Below are positions 16,921 to 24,403 of a stretch of 27,291 nucleotides of DNA, piece after piece. The position numbers and the translations under genes are program-made. The stretch covers positions 1 to 27,291 of the forward strand of contig JAGVAB010000015.1 of assembly GCA_020060485.1 (NCBI GenBank). Reading direction: 5' to 3'. This DNA comes from Anaerolineales bacterium (GTDB lineage: Bacteria; Chloroflexota; Anaerolineae; Anaerolineales; Anaerolineaceae). Within the stretch, counting starts at the first letter, position 1. Every line of letters starts with the position of its first letter. A model generated the notes under the pieces. The model did no database searches. It saw nothing but the letters and a program-made list of their open reading frames with translations, and was not told the origin of the DNA.

Positions 16921-18405
16921 TGCCCTTTTCTCCAGCCACTTGCCCCCAAAGCCAAAGAAGATCATCCCAACCAGGCCGAGCCAGCCCATCCAGTCACCCA
17001 GACGGGTGGTCAGGGTACCCCGGCCGCTGCCGATCTGCACATCCGCCACAAGCGTGGCTTCACCGCCTTCAGGGTAAGCTGCCAGCGCCAGAATACGGCC
17101 GAAGGGATCAATGATGGCCGAGTCAAAACCGCCATCCGCCTTGACCATCGCCACCCGGTTTTCGACAGCCCGAAAGACCACATGAGTGTAATGCTTGTTG
17201 GCAATGCTGCCCCAGTCATTGGAGGGCACACCGATCAACTGTGCGCCTTGCGCCGCCAACTTGCGGGCTGTATCGGTGTAATCCAGATCATAGCAAATGA
17301 TCGTGCCCAGCACCCCCAGCGGCGTTTGATAAACCGGGTATGTGCCGCGGCTCAGGCTGGTCTCGCCGCCAAACACCACCGGATGGTCTTTGCCAAACAC
17401 GCCCAGAAACTCCCCCTGTGGGTTAATGACTGTGGCCTCATTGCGGAATCCGTTTTCCTCAACCACCACATATCCCACCGCCAGATGGGCGTCTGTTTCA
17501 GCAGCCAGCCCCGTCAGATCAAGCTTGTCCTGCACCTGTGGGTCCCACAGGAATGAACCTTCTGGCCAGACAATGAACTGCGCCCCCTGCTCGGCAGCCT
17601 TGCGAGTCTGTACCAGCATATTTGCATGCAAATTTGCCACCAATTCATCCTGGCCCTGATTGGCCGAAATGATGGGTGAAACATCAGGCTGAATTGCGGC
17701 CACCCTGAGGGCAGGTGTGCCCAAAGGGGTATTCAATAGTACAAGGCCGATCACCACCCAGGAGGTAATAATGACCGCACCTGCAAGCTTCCAGCGGCGC
17801 AGCAAACCAGCCTCCAGGAGCGGAGCATCAGCGGCCAGTGTCCAGCGGGCGTCCAGCCAGCCCAAAAGCCACAAAGCCAGCACATGATTGACCAGCATTA
17901 CCAGCATGCCCATGCCAATGATGCCAAAAATGCTCACCGGCTGAATAAGCCATAGCTGGCGGTAAAAGGGATAAGCAATGAATGCCCATGTGCCGGCAAT
18001 GGGCAGGAACAAACGAATCATTTCGCTGCCGGCCCAGGAGGAAATCCCGCCCAGCACAAACCAGCGGTAACCGGTTTTGGCATGAAAAGCACGCAAGCCG
18101 CTATCCGTCAGAAAGCTGATGCCGCCGGCGATCAACGGCAGCCAAACCATAAAGGTACCTATCGGGGCAAAGACCGGTCCAAGATAGCCTTGCAGCCAGA
18201 CAGCAATTGCCACCGCGGTTGCCAACGAAGACAGCCTGGGCGGCAAAATGCGATACTGGGCAATCAGCACCGGGATATAACCCACCAGGGCCAGCAGCCA
18301 GATCTCGTAGGGCGGAAAGGCCAGCACAAAAGCCAGGCCGCCAGTGAGTGCCAGAAAAAGGCCAATTGCAATGCGTACAGGATTGGAGAGATGGATTGCT
18401 TTCAT
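16915..18405 (-). CDS. lnt: Lnt-like apolipoprotein N-acyltransferase (CN hydrolase)
   Basis: This 496-residue membrane enzyme has six or more N-terminal helices (about residues 10-215). An extracytoplasmic nitrilase-type domain (about 235-465) and a final helix before a basic tail (GKWLEKRAK) follow. The Glu-Lys-Cys triad is visible in IVWPEGSF, FGKDHPVVFGGE and TIICYDLDY. The segment SNDWGS..HYTHVVFRAVENR matches the Lnt-specific NDAWFG...ARxRAxE region. Lnt moves an acyl chain from phospholipid to the N-terminal Cys of lipoproteins. The start at 18405 has AGAGG upstream; an in-frame start at 18453 would run into padR. It lies 13 nt after padR in one reverse operon. A related carbon-nitrogen hydrolase with another substrate is the alternative. 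Confidence 0.85.
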   Translation of the reverse strand: MKAIHLSNPVRIAIGLFLALTGGLAFVLAFPPYEIWLLALVGYIPVLIAQYRILPPRLSSLATAVAIAVWLQGYLGPVFAPIGTFMVWLPLIAGGISFLTDSGLRAFHAKTGYRWFVLGGISSWAGSEMIRLFLPIAGTWAFIAYPFYRQLWLIQPVSIFGIIGMGMLVMLVNHVLALWLLGWLDARWTLAADAPLLEAGLLRRWKLAGAVIITSWVVIGLVLLNTPLGTPALRVAAIQPDVSPIISANQGQDELVANLHANMLVQTRKAAEQGAQFIVWPEGSFLWDPQVQDKLDLTGLAAETDAHLAVGYVVVEENGFRNEATVINPQGEFLGVFGKDHPVVFGGETSLSRGTYPVYQTPLGVLGTIICYDLDYTDTARKLAAQGAQLIGVPSNDWGSIANKHYTHVVFRAVENRVAMVKADGGFDSAIIDPFGRILALAAYPEGGEATLVADVQIGSGRGTLTTRLGDWMGWLGLVGMIFFGFGGKWLEKRAK

Positions 18406-18418
18406 TGGAAAACCTCTG

Positions 18419-18988
18419 TTAAAAACCTTGAATGGTTGGTAAGCGATAATCACCGCTGCGGATATTGGCGATCACCTCTTCCAGCCAGCGCACCTGAGCC
18501 ATAGCCTGAGCCACGCCAAAATCGACTGTCAGCATCCAGTAAAAGCGATCCCGCGGATCATCATCGCTCATCTGGTCGCGATTTTCCGCCGGAATGGAAG
18601 AAAACCCCTGCAAGCGCCTGCGCTGAATGGCAAGCTGGTGTTCCAGCAAAGCCAGCACGGTTTCATCGCTGCAGCGGCCGCCAAAGAAGACCTGGATCAG
18701 CCAGGCCAAACGCACCTCGCTGGCCGGCTGCGGCGTCTCCAGCCAACGGAACAACTCGCTGCGCCCCGTGTCCGTCAGTTGATAGACCTTGCGCGGCGGA
18801 CGCGGCTCCTGGGGGATGGTCTCCACATCCAGCCATCCGTTAGCCTCCATACGGCCCAGCGTTTTATAGATCTGACTCTGTACAGCAGGCCAAAAATGGG
18901 ACACAGAAAGGTCCACCATCTTTTTGATATCATAGCCGGTCATTGGCTCGTAATTGAGAAAACCAAGAATTGCATGTTCCAGAGACAT
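18419..18988 (-). CDS. PadR-family transcriptional repressor
   Basis: This 189-residue protein has an N-terminal winged helix (about 1-85; LEHAILGFLNYEPMTGYDI, SQIYKTLGRMEANGWL, PRKVYQLTDTGRSEL) and a C-terminal helical dimerisation domain (about 95-180; FFGGRCSDETVLALLEHQL). This is the subtype with the Vir_act_alpha_C tail. Such proteins repress transporter or stress genes and release DNA when a small ligand or signal binds. AAGGAA precedes the ATG. It is the first gene of a two-gene reverse operon with the Lnt-like enzyme. A promoter and a palindrome lie just upstream, so autorepression is likely. Confidence 0.92.
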   Translation of the reverse strand: MSLEHAILGFLNYEPMTGYDIKKMVDLSVSHFWPAVQSQIYKTLGRMEANGWLDVETIPQEPRPPRKVYQLTDTGRSELFRWLETPQPASEVRLAWLIQVFFGGRCSDETVLALLEHQLAIQRRRLQGFSSIPAENRDQMSDDDPRDRFYWMLTVDFGVAQAMAQVRWLEEVIANIRSGDYRLPTIQGF

Positions 18989-19001
18989 GATTATATTTCC
19001 T

Positions 19002-19025
19002 TATCGCTATATGACATTAGCGATA
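19002..19025. promoter_or_regulatory. Palindromic operator candidate for PadR
   Basis: TATCGCTA (19002-19009) and TAGCGATA (19018-19025) form a perfect inverted repeat with an 8-nt spacer. It sits between the -10 and the start codon of padR and covers the expected transcription start, the right place for autorepression. Confidence 0.6.
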
Positions 19026-19053
19026 TATTATCATGTGGACATAATAAAGTCAA
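19025..19053 (-). promoter_or_regulatory. Promoter of padR-lnt operon
   Basis: TTGACT (19053 to 19048) and TAATAT (19030 to 19025) are separated by 17 nt on the minus strand. The -10 touches the palindrome. The leader carries AAGGAA before the padR ATG. Confidence 0.55.
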
Positions 19054-19095
19054 GGGAGAAAGAGACAAATTTTGATCATTCAATTTGATTGGGTC

Positions 19096-19122
19096 AAAAA
19101 AAAGCTGCCCATTCGGGCAGCC
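19096..19122 (-). terminator. Rho-independent terminator of the secreted-protein gene
   Basis: On the minus strand a 7-bp GC stem (GCTGCCC with GGGCAGC, 4-nt loop) is followed by eight T residues. It lies about 27 nt after the stop of the upstream reverse gene. Confidence 0.88.
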
Positions 19123-19148
19123 GTTTCAATAAGCAAAAACAGGAGGAA

Positions 19149-20102
19149 TTACCACCAGATGCGGAACCAGGTTGAAGTCCTGGTGGAACTGCCCAGATAA
19201 TCTACCCTCACTTCTACTTCAATGAGTTGATCCACTTTGTAAAGATCGGGAACCTGAAACACGAATTCGCTGATCCCGTTCTCGTTGGTGGCGGCCGGGC
19301 GGGCATCCTTGACTGTCCCATCCGGGAAGTACAGGGTGATCAACAGATTGGCGCCTTGCACCGGCTGGAACTGGGCATCCTGCACGATCAGATACAGGGT
19401 CTGCTTGGCAGAAACCGGAAGCAGGGCTTCCTTGACAAAAGCATATGCCTGCAATTGCATGGGGGAATTAATGATATCACTGCCAGCGCTGCTGACCGGG
19501 CGCGTCAAGGCAGGGTTATTGACATGGGTATCAAAATACATGCGGCCCAGATGGGTGAGGACTACCTTCTCGCCTTCAGGGGCATTGGGATGCCACTCCA
19601 TGCGCACATTTTCGAAGTACTGCACAAAACGACTATCTTCGCGCACTTCCAGATCCGAAATGGGTTGGCCAAAATACAAGGAGCCATTGTACTGGTCATA
19701 AAATTGCAGAAAAGCATAGCACACGCTCTTGCCGGTTTCAGCAAAGCGCCGGCACATGGCGCTGCTGGTGGAAACCGGCGCCAGCGGAGCGCCCGCATCG
19801 TACAGCAATTTACCCAGCGGCGCAACCTGAATGGCCCCATTTATCAGATCCAGCCGGGCGCGCTGGAAATATTGCACCAATTGACCATCATTGTCTACAA
19901 AAGCTTCTGTTAGGGGATAACCAAACAGGCGCAGATTGTCTGGCGCACTTTGATAGAACGCCAAAAATTGACCAGCCACATAATGACCGGTTTGCGGGTA
20001 ATATTCGCTGCTTGCATCCTGCGCCTGCACCACAGCTCCTGGCAGGGCCAGGATCATTAAAAGCAGGAATGCGATTTGCAGTGCGGGTTTCATTCGGAAC
20101 AT
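19149..20102 (-). CDS. Secreted protein with two LGFP-like modules and an Ig-like C-terminus
   Basis: This 317-residue exported protein has a signal peptide (hydrophobic residues 7-24, likely cleavage after VQA at 27 or QDA at 30). Two related modules follow. Module one (about 35-101) has LRLFGYPLTEAF and VQYFQRARLDL, ending in LGKLLY. Module two (about 117-190) has LYFGQPISDLE and VQYFENVRMEW, ending in LGRMYF. These resemble LGFP-type repeats seen in cell-surface proteins. Cys117 and Cys128 could form a disulfide. The tail (about 220-317) looks like an Ig-like or transthyretin-like fold (LYLIVQDAQFQPVQGANL). The start may be 20102 or 20093; a promoter almost abuts 20102. It is monocistronic with its own terminator. 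A role in wall or glycan binding is inference. Confidence 0.8.
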   Translation of the reverse strand: MFRMKPALQIAFLLLMILALPGAVVQAQDASSEYYPQTGHYVAGQFLAFYQSAPDNLRLFGYPLTEAFVDNDGQLVQYFQRARLDLINGAIQVAPLGKLLYDAGAPLAPVSTSSAMCRRFAETGKSVCYAFLQFYDQYNGSLYFGQPISDLEVREDSRFVQYFENVRMEWHPNAPEGEKVVLTHLGRMYFDTHVNNPALTRPVSSAGSDIINSPMQLQAYAFVKEALLPVSAKQTLYLIVQDAQFQPVQGANLLITLYFPDGTVKDARPAATNENGISEFVFQVPDLYKVDQLIEVEVRVDYLGSSTRTSTWFRIWW

Positions 20103-20108
20103 GCGTTA

Positions 20109-20137
20109 ATTATACACGAATTAAACCCGCATCACAA
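20109..20137 (-). promoter_or_regulatory. Promoter of the secreted-protein gene, leaderless
   Basis: TTGTGA (20137 to 20132) and a perfect TATAAT (20114 to 20109) are spaced 17 nt apart. Initiation is expected about 7 nt on, at the start codon itself (20102). No ribosome site is present. Confidence 0.6.
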
Positions 20138-20144
20138 TCAACAT

Positions 20145-20166
20145 GTTCAGGATAAATGTACTGAAC
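20145..20166. promoter_or_regulatory. Inverted repeat upstream of the secreted-protein promoter
   Basis: GTTCAG and CTGAAC form a perfect 6-bp inverted repeat with a 10-nt spacer. It lies 8 nt upstream of the -35 box, where an activator could bind. The repeat is short enough to be chance. Confidence 0.35.
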
Positions 20167-20190
20167 TATGTCTGAAATTGGTAATTTTTT

Positions 20191-20232
20191 GGTATTATTA
20201 CGCTATATACAGGGGGATATTATAGTAATACC
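20191..20232. repeat. AT-rich imperfect palindrome
   Basis: GGTATTATTA (20191-20200) pairs with TAGTAATACC (20223-20232) with one G-U pair. A short inner TATAT/ATAT pairing surrounds an AGGGGG core. The gene-free stretch between fmdB and the secreted-protein gene holds this palindrome, the 20145 repeat and the fmdB terminator. Confidence 0.4.
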
Positions 20233-20299
20233 AGCAGGGATGGGGGTATGGGAACCAGGCACAAACGCAAGCCGCAAAATTGAATTTGCCTGTTGGTTA

Positions 20300-20329
20300 A
20301 CAAAAAACAACCCGGCGTATAGCCGAGCT
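20300..20329 (-). terminator. Rho-independent terminator of fmdB
   Basis: On the minus strand an 8-bp stem (AGCTCGGC with GCCGGGTT, two wobble pairs, 5-nt loop) is followed by TGTTTTTTG, about 27 nt after the fmdB stop. Confidence 0.75.
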
Positions 20330-20355
20330 GTGATTTCAATACCCTGTTTACGGGT

Positions 20356-20664
20356 TCACTCCGTTTTTGCAGAGCTGGAAGCAGCCTCAGAAGCAGCGTT
20401 GCTGGCAGCCTTGGACTCGGTTTTCGCCTCGGAGACAGCAGGCTTCTCCTCGCCGCCTTTGCTGGCTGCTTTCATCCCGGAAGGTGAGCGGTGATCAGTG
20501 GCATAGAAACCGGAGCCTTTAAAGACAACCCCCACAGGCGTATAAATCTTGCGCAAGGCGCGTTTATTACACTCAGGGCAGCGCTTGAGCGGTTCGTCTG
20601 TAAATTTTTGGGTGTGATCAAACTGCACACCGCAATTCTCGCACCGATAAGTATAAATTGGCAT
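20356..20664 (-). CDS. FmdB-family zinc-ribbon protein
   Basis: This 102-residue protein has an N-terminal zinc ribbon: MPIYTYRCENCG with Cys8 and Cys11, then RCPECNK with Cys29 and Cys32. FmdB (CxxC_CxxC_SSSS family) proteins are small putative regulators of unknown mechanism. Residues 36-56 match the conserved IYTPVGVVFKGSGFYATD. The rest (about 60-102) is a low-complexity Ala/Ser/Glu/Lys tail, probably disordered. GAGG lies about 7 nt before the ATG. It is monocistronic, with a near-consensus promoter and its own terminator. Confidence 0.9.
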   Translation of the reverse strand: MPIYTYRCENCGVQFDHTQKFTDEPLKRCPECNKRALRKIYTPVGVVFKGSGFYATDHRSPSGMKAASKGGEEKPAVSEAKTESKAASNAASEAASSSAKTE

Positions 20665-20707
20665 AGACCACCTCGATCCTAACTTTGAAGCAAATCCTCA
20701 ATAAGTG

Positions 20708-20737
20708 ATTATAGTCCTGTTACGGGAACTTGGTCAA
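20708..20737 (-). promoter_or_regulatory. Near-consensus promoter of fmdB
   Basis: TTGACC (20737 to 20732) and a perfect TATAAT (20713 to 20708) are 18 nt apart on the minus strand. The leader is about 35-40 nt and contains a GAGG ribosome site. Confidence 0.7.
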
Positions 20738-20803
20738 GCATCAAAAAAACACCGCCTCCACCCAATCCCAGTCTGATTGTATCAAGGTTTGATCTGAAAA
20801 ATA

Positions 20804-20834
20804 TTAACACACAGAATCAAAAATCACATATAAT
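20804..20834 (+). promoter_or_regulatory. Promoter of the adenine-deaminase-like gene
   Basis: TTAACA at 20804 and TATAAT at 20829 are separated by 19 nt. The -10 is perfect and the -35 is a 5 of 6 match. AGGAGG sits before the ATG at 20890. Confidence 0.6.
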
Positions 20835-20877
20835 AAATATCTGTATCCTATTTTAATGATGGTACTGATCAGCTTAA

Positions 20878-21900
<1,023 letters not shown>

Positions 21901-21924
21901 CGGATCGCCTGGTTCATTCAACAC

Positions 21925-21957
21925 GAAAAGCGCCGCACGGCGCTTTTCTTTTTTTTG
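21925..21957 (+). terminator. Strong Rho-independent terminator
   Basis: A 10-bp stem (GAAAAGCGCC with GGCGCTTTTC, 4-nt loop) is followed by eight T residues on the + strand. It ends the deaminase transcript. Confidence 0.92.
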
Positions 21958-22062
21958 ATGAGAAGCATCATTCGGGGATTAACGACCAGCAGCTTTCCGG
22001 ATAACCACTGACCCCGCAGCGGTGCGAAAACCTTTACAATAAAAAAAGGAGAATTTCTGCAC

Positions 22063-23127
22063 ATGAAAAAATTTCGTGTGGCATTATTGGCAAACCTCAA
22101 GATCAATGCCCCCCATTGGACCGGCATGAGTGCAGACCAGTGGGATGATCTTGACTCAGAAAGTACGATCAACGCCCTGGTTGAGGCCATCCGTTCCGGC
22201 GGCCATGACTGCGAATTTCTGGAAGCCGATGGCAGCCTGTTTGACACTATACGAACCTACAAACCGGACATCTGCTTTAACATCAGCGAAGGACACTTTG
22301 GAGATGCGCGTGAAGCCCAAATCCCGGCCATTCTTGAAATGATGCGCATCCCTTATACCGGCTCGAAGGTGCTGACCCTGGCTCTGGCTCTGGACAAACC
22401 CATGACCAAACGCATCCTGCACTGGCACGAATTGCCCACCCCCAATTTTCAAACCTTTGAGCGGGTCTCGGAGGATTTGCACGACGATCTTTCCTTCCCG
22501 CTTTTCGTCAAACCCAGCCGGGAAGGCACAGGCATGGGCGTTTCCCTCAAGTCGGTGGTGCATGACGAGGCCGAACTGCGCCAGCAGGTGAGTTACATCC
22601 TGGAGCGTTACAAGCAGCCGGCGCTGGTGGAAACCTTCATTGAAGGCCGCGAGGTAACGGTAGGCGTGGTTGGCAACCTGCATGGGCCGGTGGCACGCCG
22701 TCTGCCGGTCAATACATCTGCGCCGCGGGTACAGGCTGGTTTACGTTTCCTCCCGCCCATGGAGGTTGACCTTAAGCCCTACCTGAACAGCGACGCCGTG
22801 TACAGCAACCGCCTCAAAGTTGACCTTGCCGACCAGTTGACCTACCTTTGCCCGGCGCCGCTGGATGAGGACGTGGTGGACGAATTGAACTGGCTCACCG
22901 CCGCCGTCTTCCGTGTGACTGGCGCCCTGGATGTGGCCCGGGTGGATTTCCGGCTGGATGCCAATGATGGCGGCAAACCATATATTCTGGAAATCAATCC
23001 GCTGCCAGGGCTTTCGCCGGGCATTTCGGATATTGTGATCGAAGCCCAGGCCGATGGGGTGGATCACACCCAATTGGTCAATTTAATCCTGGATACTGCC
23101 CTTAAGCGCTATGAGTTAATCGCATAG
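22063..23127 (+). CDS. D-Ala-D-Ala ligase-like ATP-grasp enzyme
   Basis: This 354-residue ATP-grasp ligase has a preATP-grasp domain (about 1-105; FNISEGHFGDAREAQIPAILEMMRIPYTGS, very Ddl-like). An ATP-grasp domain follows (about 110-340; PLFVKPSREGTGMGVS, VETFIEGREVTVGVVG, ALDVARVDFRLD, YILEINPLPGLSPG with Mg ligands Glu309 and Asn311). The N-terminal GGxSxEHxVSLxS of true Ddl is not present; the corresponding stretch reads DLDSESTINALVEAI. It may join amino acids other than D-Ala or a different acid to an amine. A purine-rich AAAAGGAG precedes the ATG. A TACAAT at 22035 could be its -10, but no -35 is seen. birA follows after 26 nt and is likely co-transcribed. Confidence 0.82.
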   Translation: MKKFRVALLANLKINAPHWTGMSADQWDDLDSESTINALVEAIRSGGHDCEFLEADGSLFDTIRTYKPDICFNISEGHFGDAREAQIPAILEMMRIPYTGSKVLTLALALDKPMTKRILHWHELPTPNFQTFERVSEDLHDDLSFPLFVKPSREGTGMGVSLKSVVHDEAELRQQVSYILERYKQPALVETFIEGREVTVGVVGNLHGPVARRLPVNTSAPRVQAGLRFLPPMEVDLKPYLNSDAVYSNRLKVDLADQLTYLCPAPLDEDVVDELNWLTAAVFRVTGALDVARVDFRLDANDGGKPYILEINPLPGLSPGISDIVIEAQADGVDHTQLVNLILDTALKRYELIA

Positions 23128-23145
23128 CTTTTTCGGGAAAAGGAG
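23128..23145 (+). promoter_or_regulatory. Hairpin overlapping the birA ribosome site
   Basis: CTTTTT (23128-23133) pairs with GAAAAG (23137-23142, one wobble), with a 3-nt loop. The 3' arm runs into the AGGAG that serves the TTG start, so folding could reduce birA translation. Confidence 0.35.
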
Positions 23146-23153
23146 TAGGAAGA

Positions 23154-23957
23154 TTGGCCGATTTCTCTGCCGATATGCAGCCAGACGCACTGCAGCATCT
23201 CGCCGTGCCGGACTGCCGCTACTATGCATCCGTTACCTCCACCAATGATCTCGCCAGCGACTGGGCGGCTGACGGAGCTATGGATGGCAGCCTGGTAATT
23301 GCCGATACCCAGACGGCCGGCCGGGGAAGATTGGACCGCCGCTGGGTAACGCCGCCAGACAGCGCTTTGGCCTTCAGCCTGGTACTGCGGCCCACACCGC
23401 AAGAATGCCAAAAACTGGCCCTCTTTTCTCCCCTCGGCGGTCTGGCGCTCTGCCTTGCGCTGGAAAGCTGCCAACTCCAGCCGCAGATCAAATGGCCGAA
23501 CGATGTTTTGCTGCATGACAAAAAAACAGCCGGCATCCTTGCCGAAACGATCTGGCAGGGTGATGCACCTCAGGCGGTGATCCTGGGGATTGGGGTGAAT
23601 GTCAGCCCGAAAGCCGTGCCGCCAGCAGAAGAAGTTCTATTTCCAGCCACCTGCGTGGAAGAAGCAGCAGGCAGACCGGTGCCGCGTTGGGAACTGCTGG
23701 CTGCCATCCTGGAACACCTGTTTGCCTGGCGCAAACAGATCACCAGTCCGGTCTTCCTTCAAGCTTGGGAAACCCGTCTGGCCTTTGTTGGAAAACGGGT
23801 ACAACTCATGCAACCCAATCATCAGATTGTCAGCGGAATTGTGGCCGGGATCAGCCCGGAAGGCGGGCTGCGTCTGACACTGGCAGACGGCCGCGAACAA
23901 ACCTTTTCCGCCGGAGATGTTCACCTTCGCCCGTTCGGCGAAAATCCGGTACAATAG
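23154..23957 (+). CDS. birA: Biotin-protein ligase, group I
   Basis: This 267-residue ligase attaches biotin to the carrier lysine of carboxylases via biotinyl-AMP. Motifs include STNDLA at 29-34, GRGRLDRRW at 56-64 (nucleotide and biotin loop), KWPNDVLLHDKKTAGILAE with the catalytic Lys at about 124, and GIGVNV. A C-terminal SH3-like domain (about 220-267) follows. There is no N-terminal helix-turn-helix, so it is not a repressor like E. coli BirA. The start is TTG at 23154, supported by AGGAG 8 nt upstream; the next ATG (23175) has no ribosome site. The spacer before it contains a small hairpin CTTTTT..AAAAG that covers part of the ribosome site. Confidence 0.93.
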   Translation: MADFSADMQPDALQHLAVPDCRYYASVTSTNDLASDWAADGAMDGSLVIADTQTAGRGRLDRRWVTPPDSALAFSLVLRPTPQECQKLALFSPLGGLALCLALESCQLQPQIKWPNDVLLHDKKTAGILAETIWQGDAPQAVILGIGVNVSPKAVPPAEEVLFPATCVEEAAGRPVPRWELLAAILEHLFAWRKQITSPVFLQAWETRLAFVGKRVQLMQPNHQIVSGIVAGISPEGGLRLTLADGREQTFSAGDVHLRPFGENPVQ

Positions 23958-23964
23958 GTACATA

Positions 23965-23994
23965 CTGGTTTTGCTTCAAGAAAGGCAAAGCCAG
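23965..23994 (+). other. 12-bp hairpin after birA
   Basis: A 12-bp stem with two G-U pairs (23965-23976 with 23983-23994) has a 6-nt loop and lies 8 nt after the birA stop. There is no T run, so it is not a normal terminator; it may affect read-through to, or stability of, the next gene's message. Confidence 0.4.
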
Positions 23995-24053
23995 CCACCT
24001 TATCAGAAAGATCAGGGGTTAATGCCAGCGCAAGCTGCAAGGAGAGATGAATC

Positions 24054-24281
24054 ATGCTGGACGATCTACGAAACTCAGCCGCATCATCCTATCAAGATGA
24101 CGAACCTGTTCAGGAATCGCCTGAACGAAAGAAGGCCGCCAAGAAAAAGAATGCCGGCAGGATTCTTGGCATGACCGCCCCACAGCGCTTCATCGTTGTT
24201 TTGTTGCTGTTGATGATGACCTGTCTGATGGGCGCTTTTTTGCTGATCCTGACTGGCAGAGTGTGGCTGCCCCTCGGCTGA
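24054..24281 (+). CDS. Small single-pass membrane protein
   Basis: This 75-residue protein has an acidic, Ser/Gln-rich start (1-22), a basic stretch RKKAAKKKNAGR at about 25-36, and one membrane helix at about 47-67 (FIVVLLLLMMTCLMGAFLLIL). The basic residues before the helix predict an inside N-terminus. No known family was recognised. AGGAGAG lies about 9 nt before the ATG, which supports real translation. It is short and between birA and the convergent gyrA. Confidence 0.6.
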   Translation: MLDDLRNSAASSYQDDEPVQESPERKKAAKKKNAGRILGMTAPQRFIVVLLLLMMTCLMGAFLLILTGRVWLPLG

Positions 24282-24315
24282 TATCCCGCCCGCTCATTTA
24301 AGCAGCACGGCATGC

Positions 24316-24373
24316 ATAAAAACCGGCTGCCTTCCCTTTGGTGTCAAGCACCGCGGGGAGGGAAGCCGGTTTG
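24316..24373 (-). terminator. Probable terminator of gyrA
   Basis: AAACCGGC (24320-24327) pairs with GCCGGTTT (24365-24372), and an inner TTCCCT/AGGGAA helix extends it across a bulge. On the minus strand it is followed by TTTTT and then ATGC. It lies about 30 nt after the gyrA stop. Confidence 0.6.
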
Positions 24374-24403
24374 GGTTGAACAGCCCGGTGGCGGGTTCCC
24401 GGA

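Noticed and set aside
20168..20494. Forward frame opposite fmdB and its terminator
   Set aside because: It crosses the fmdB terminator and the coding region antisense, and shows no ribosome site or domain.
22000..22062. Riboswitch before the Ddl-like gene
   Set aside because: No conserved core was recognised and the leader is only about 20-25 nt after the TACAAT candidate.
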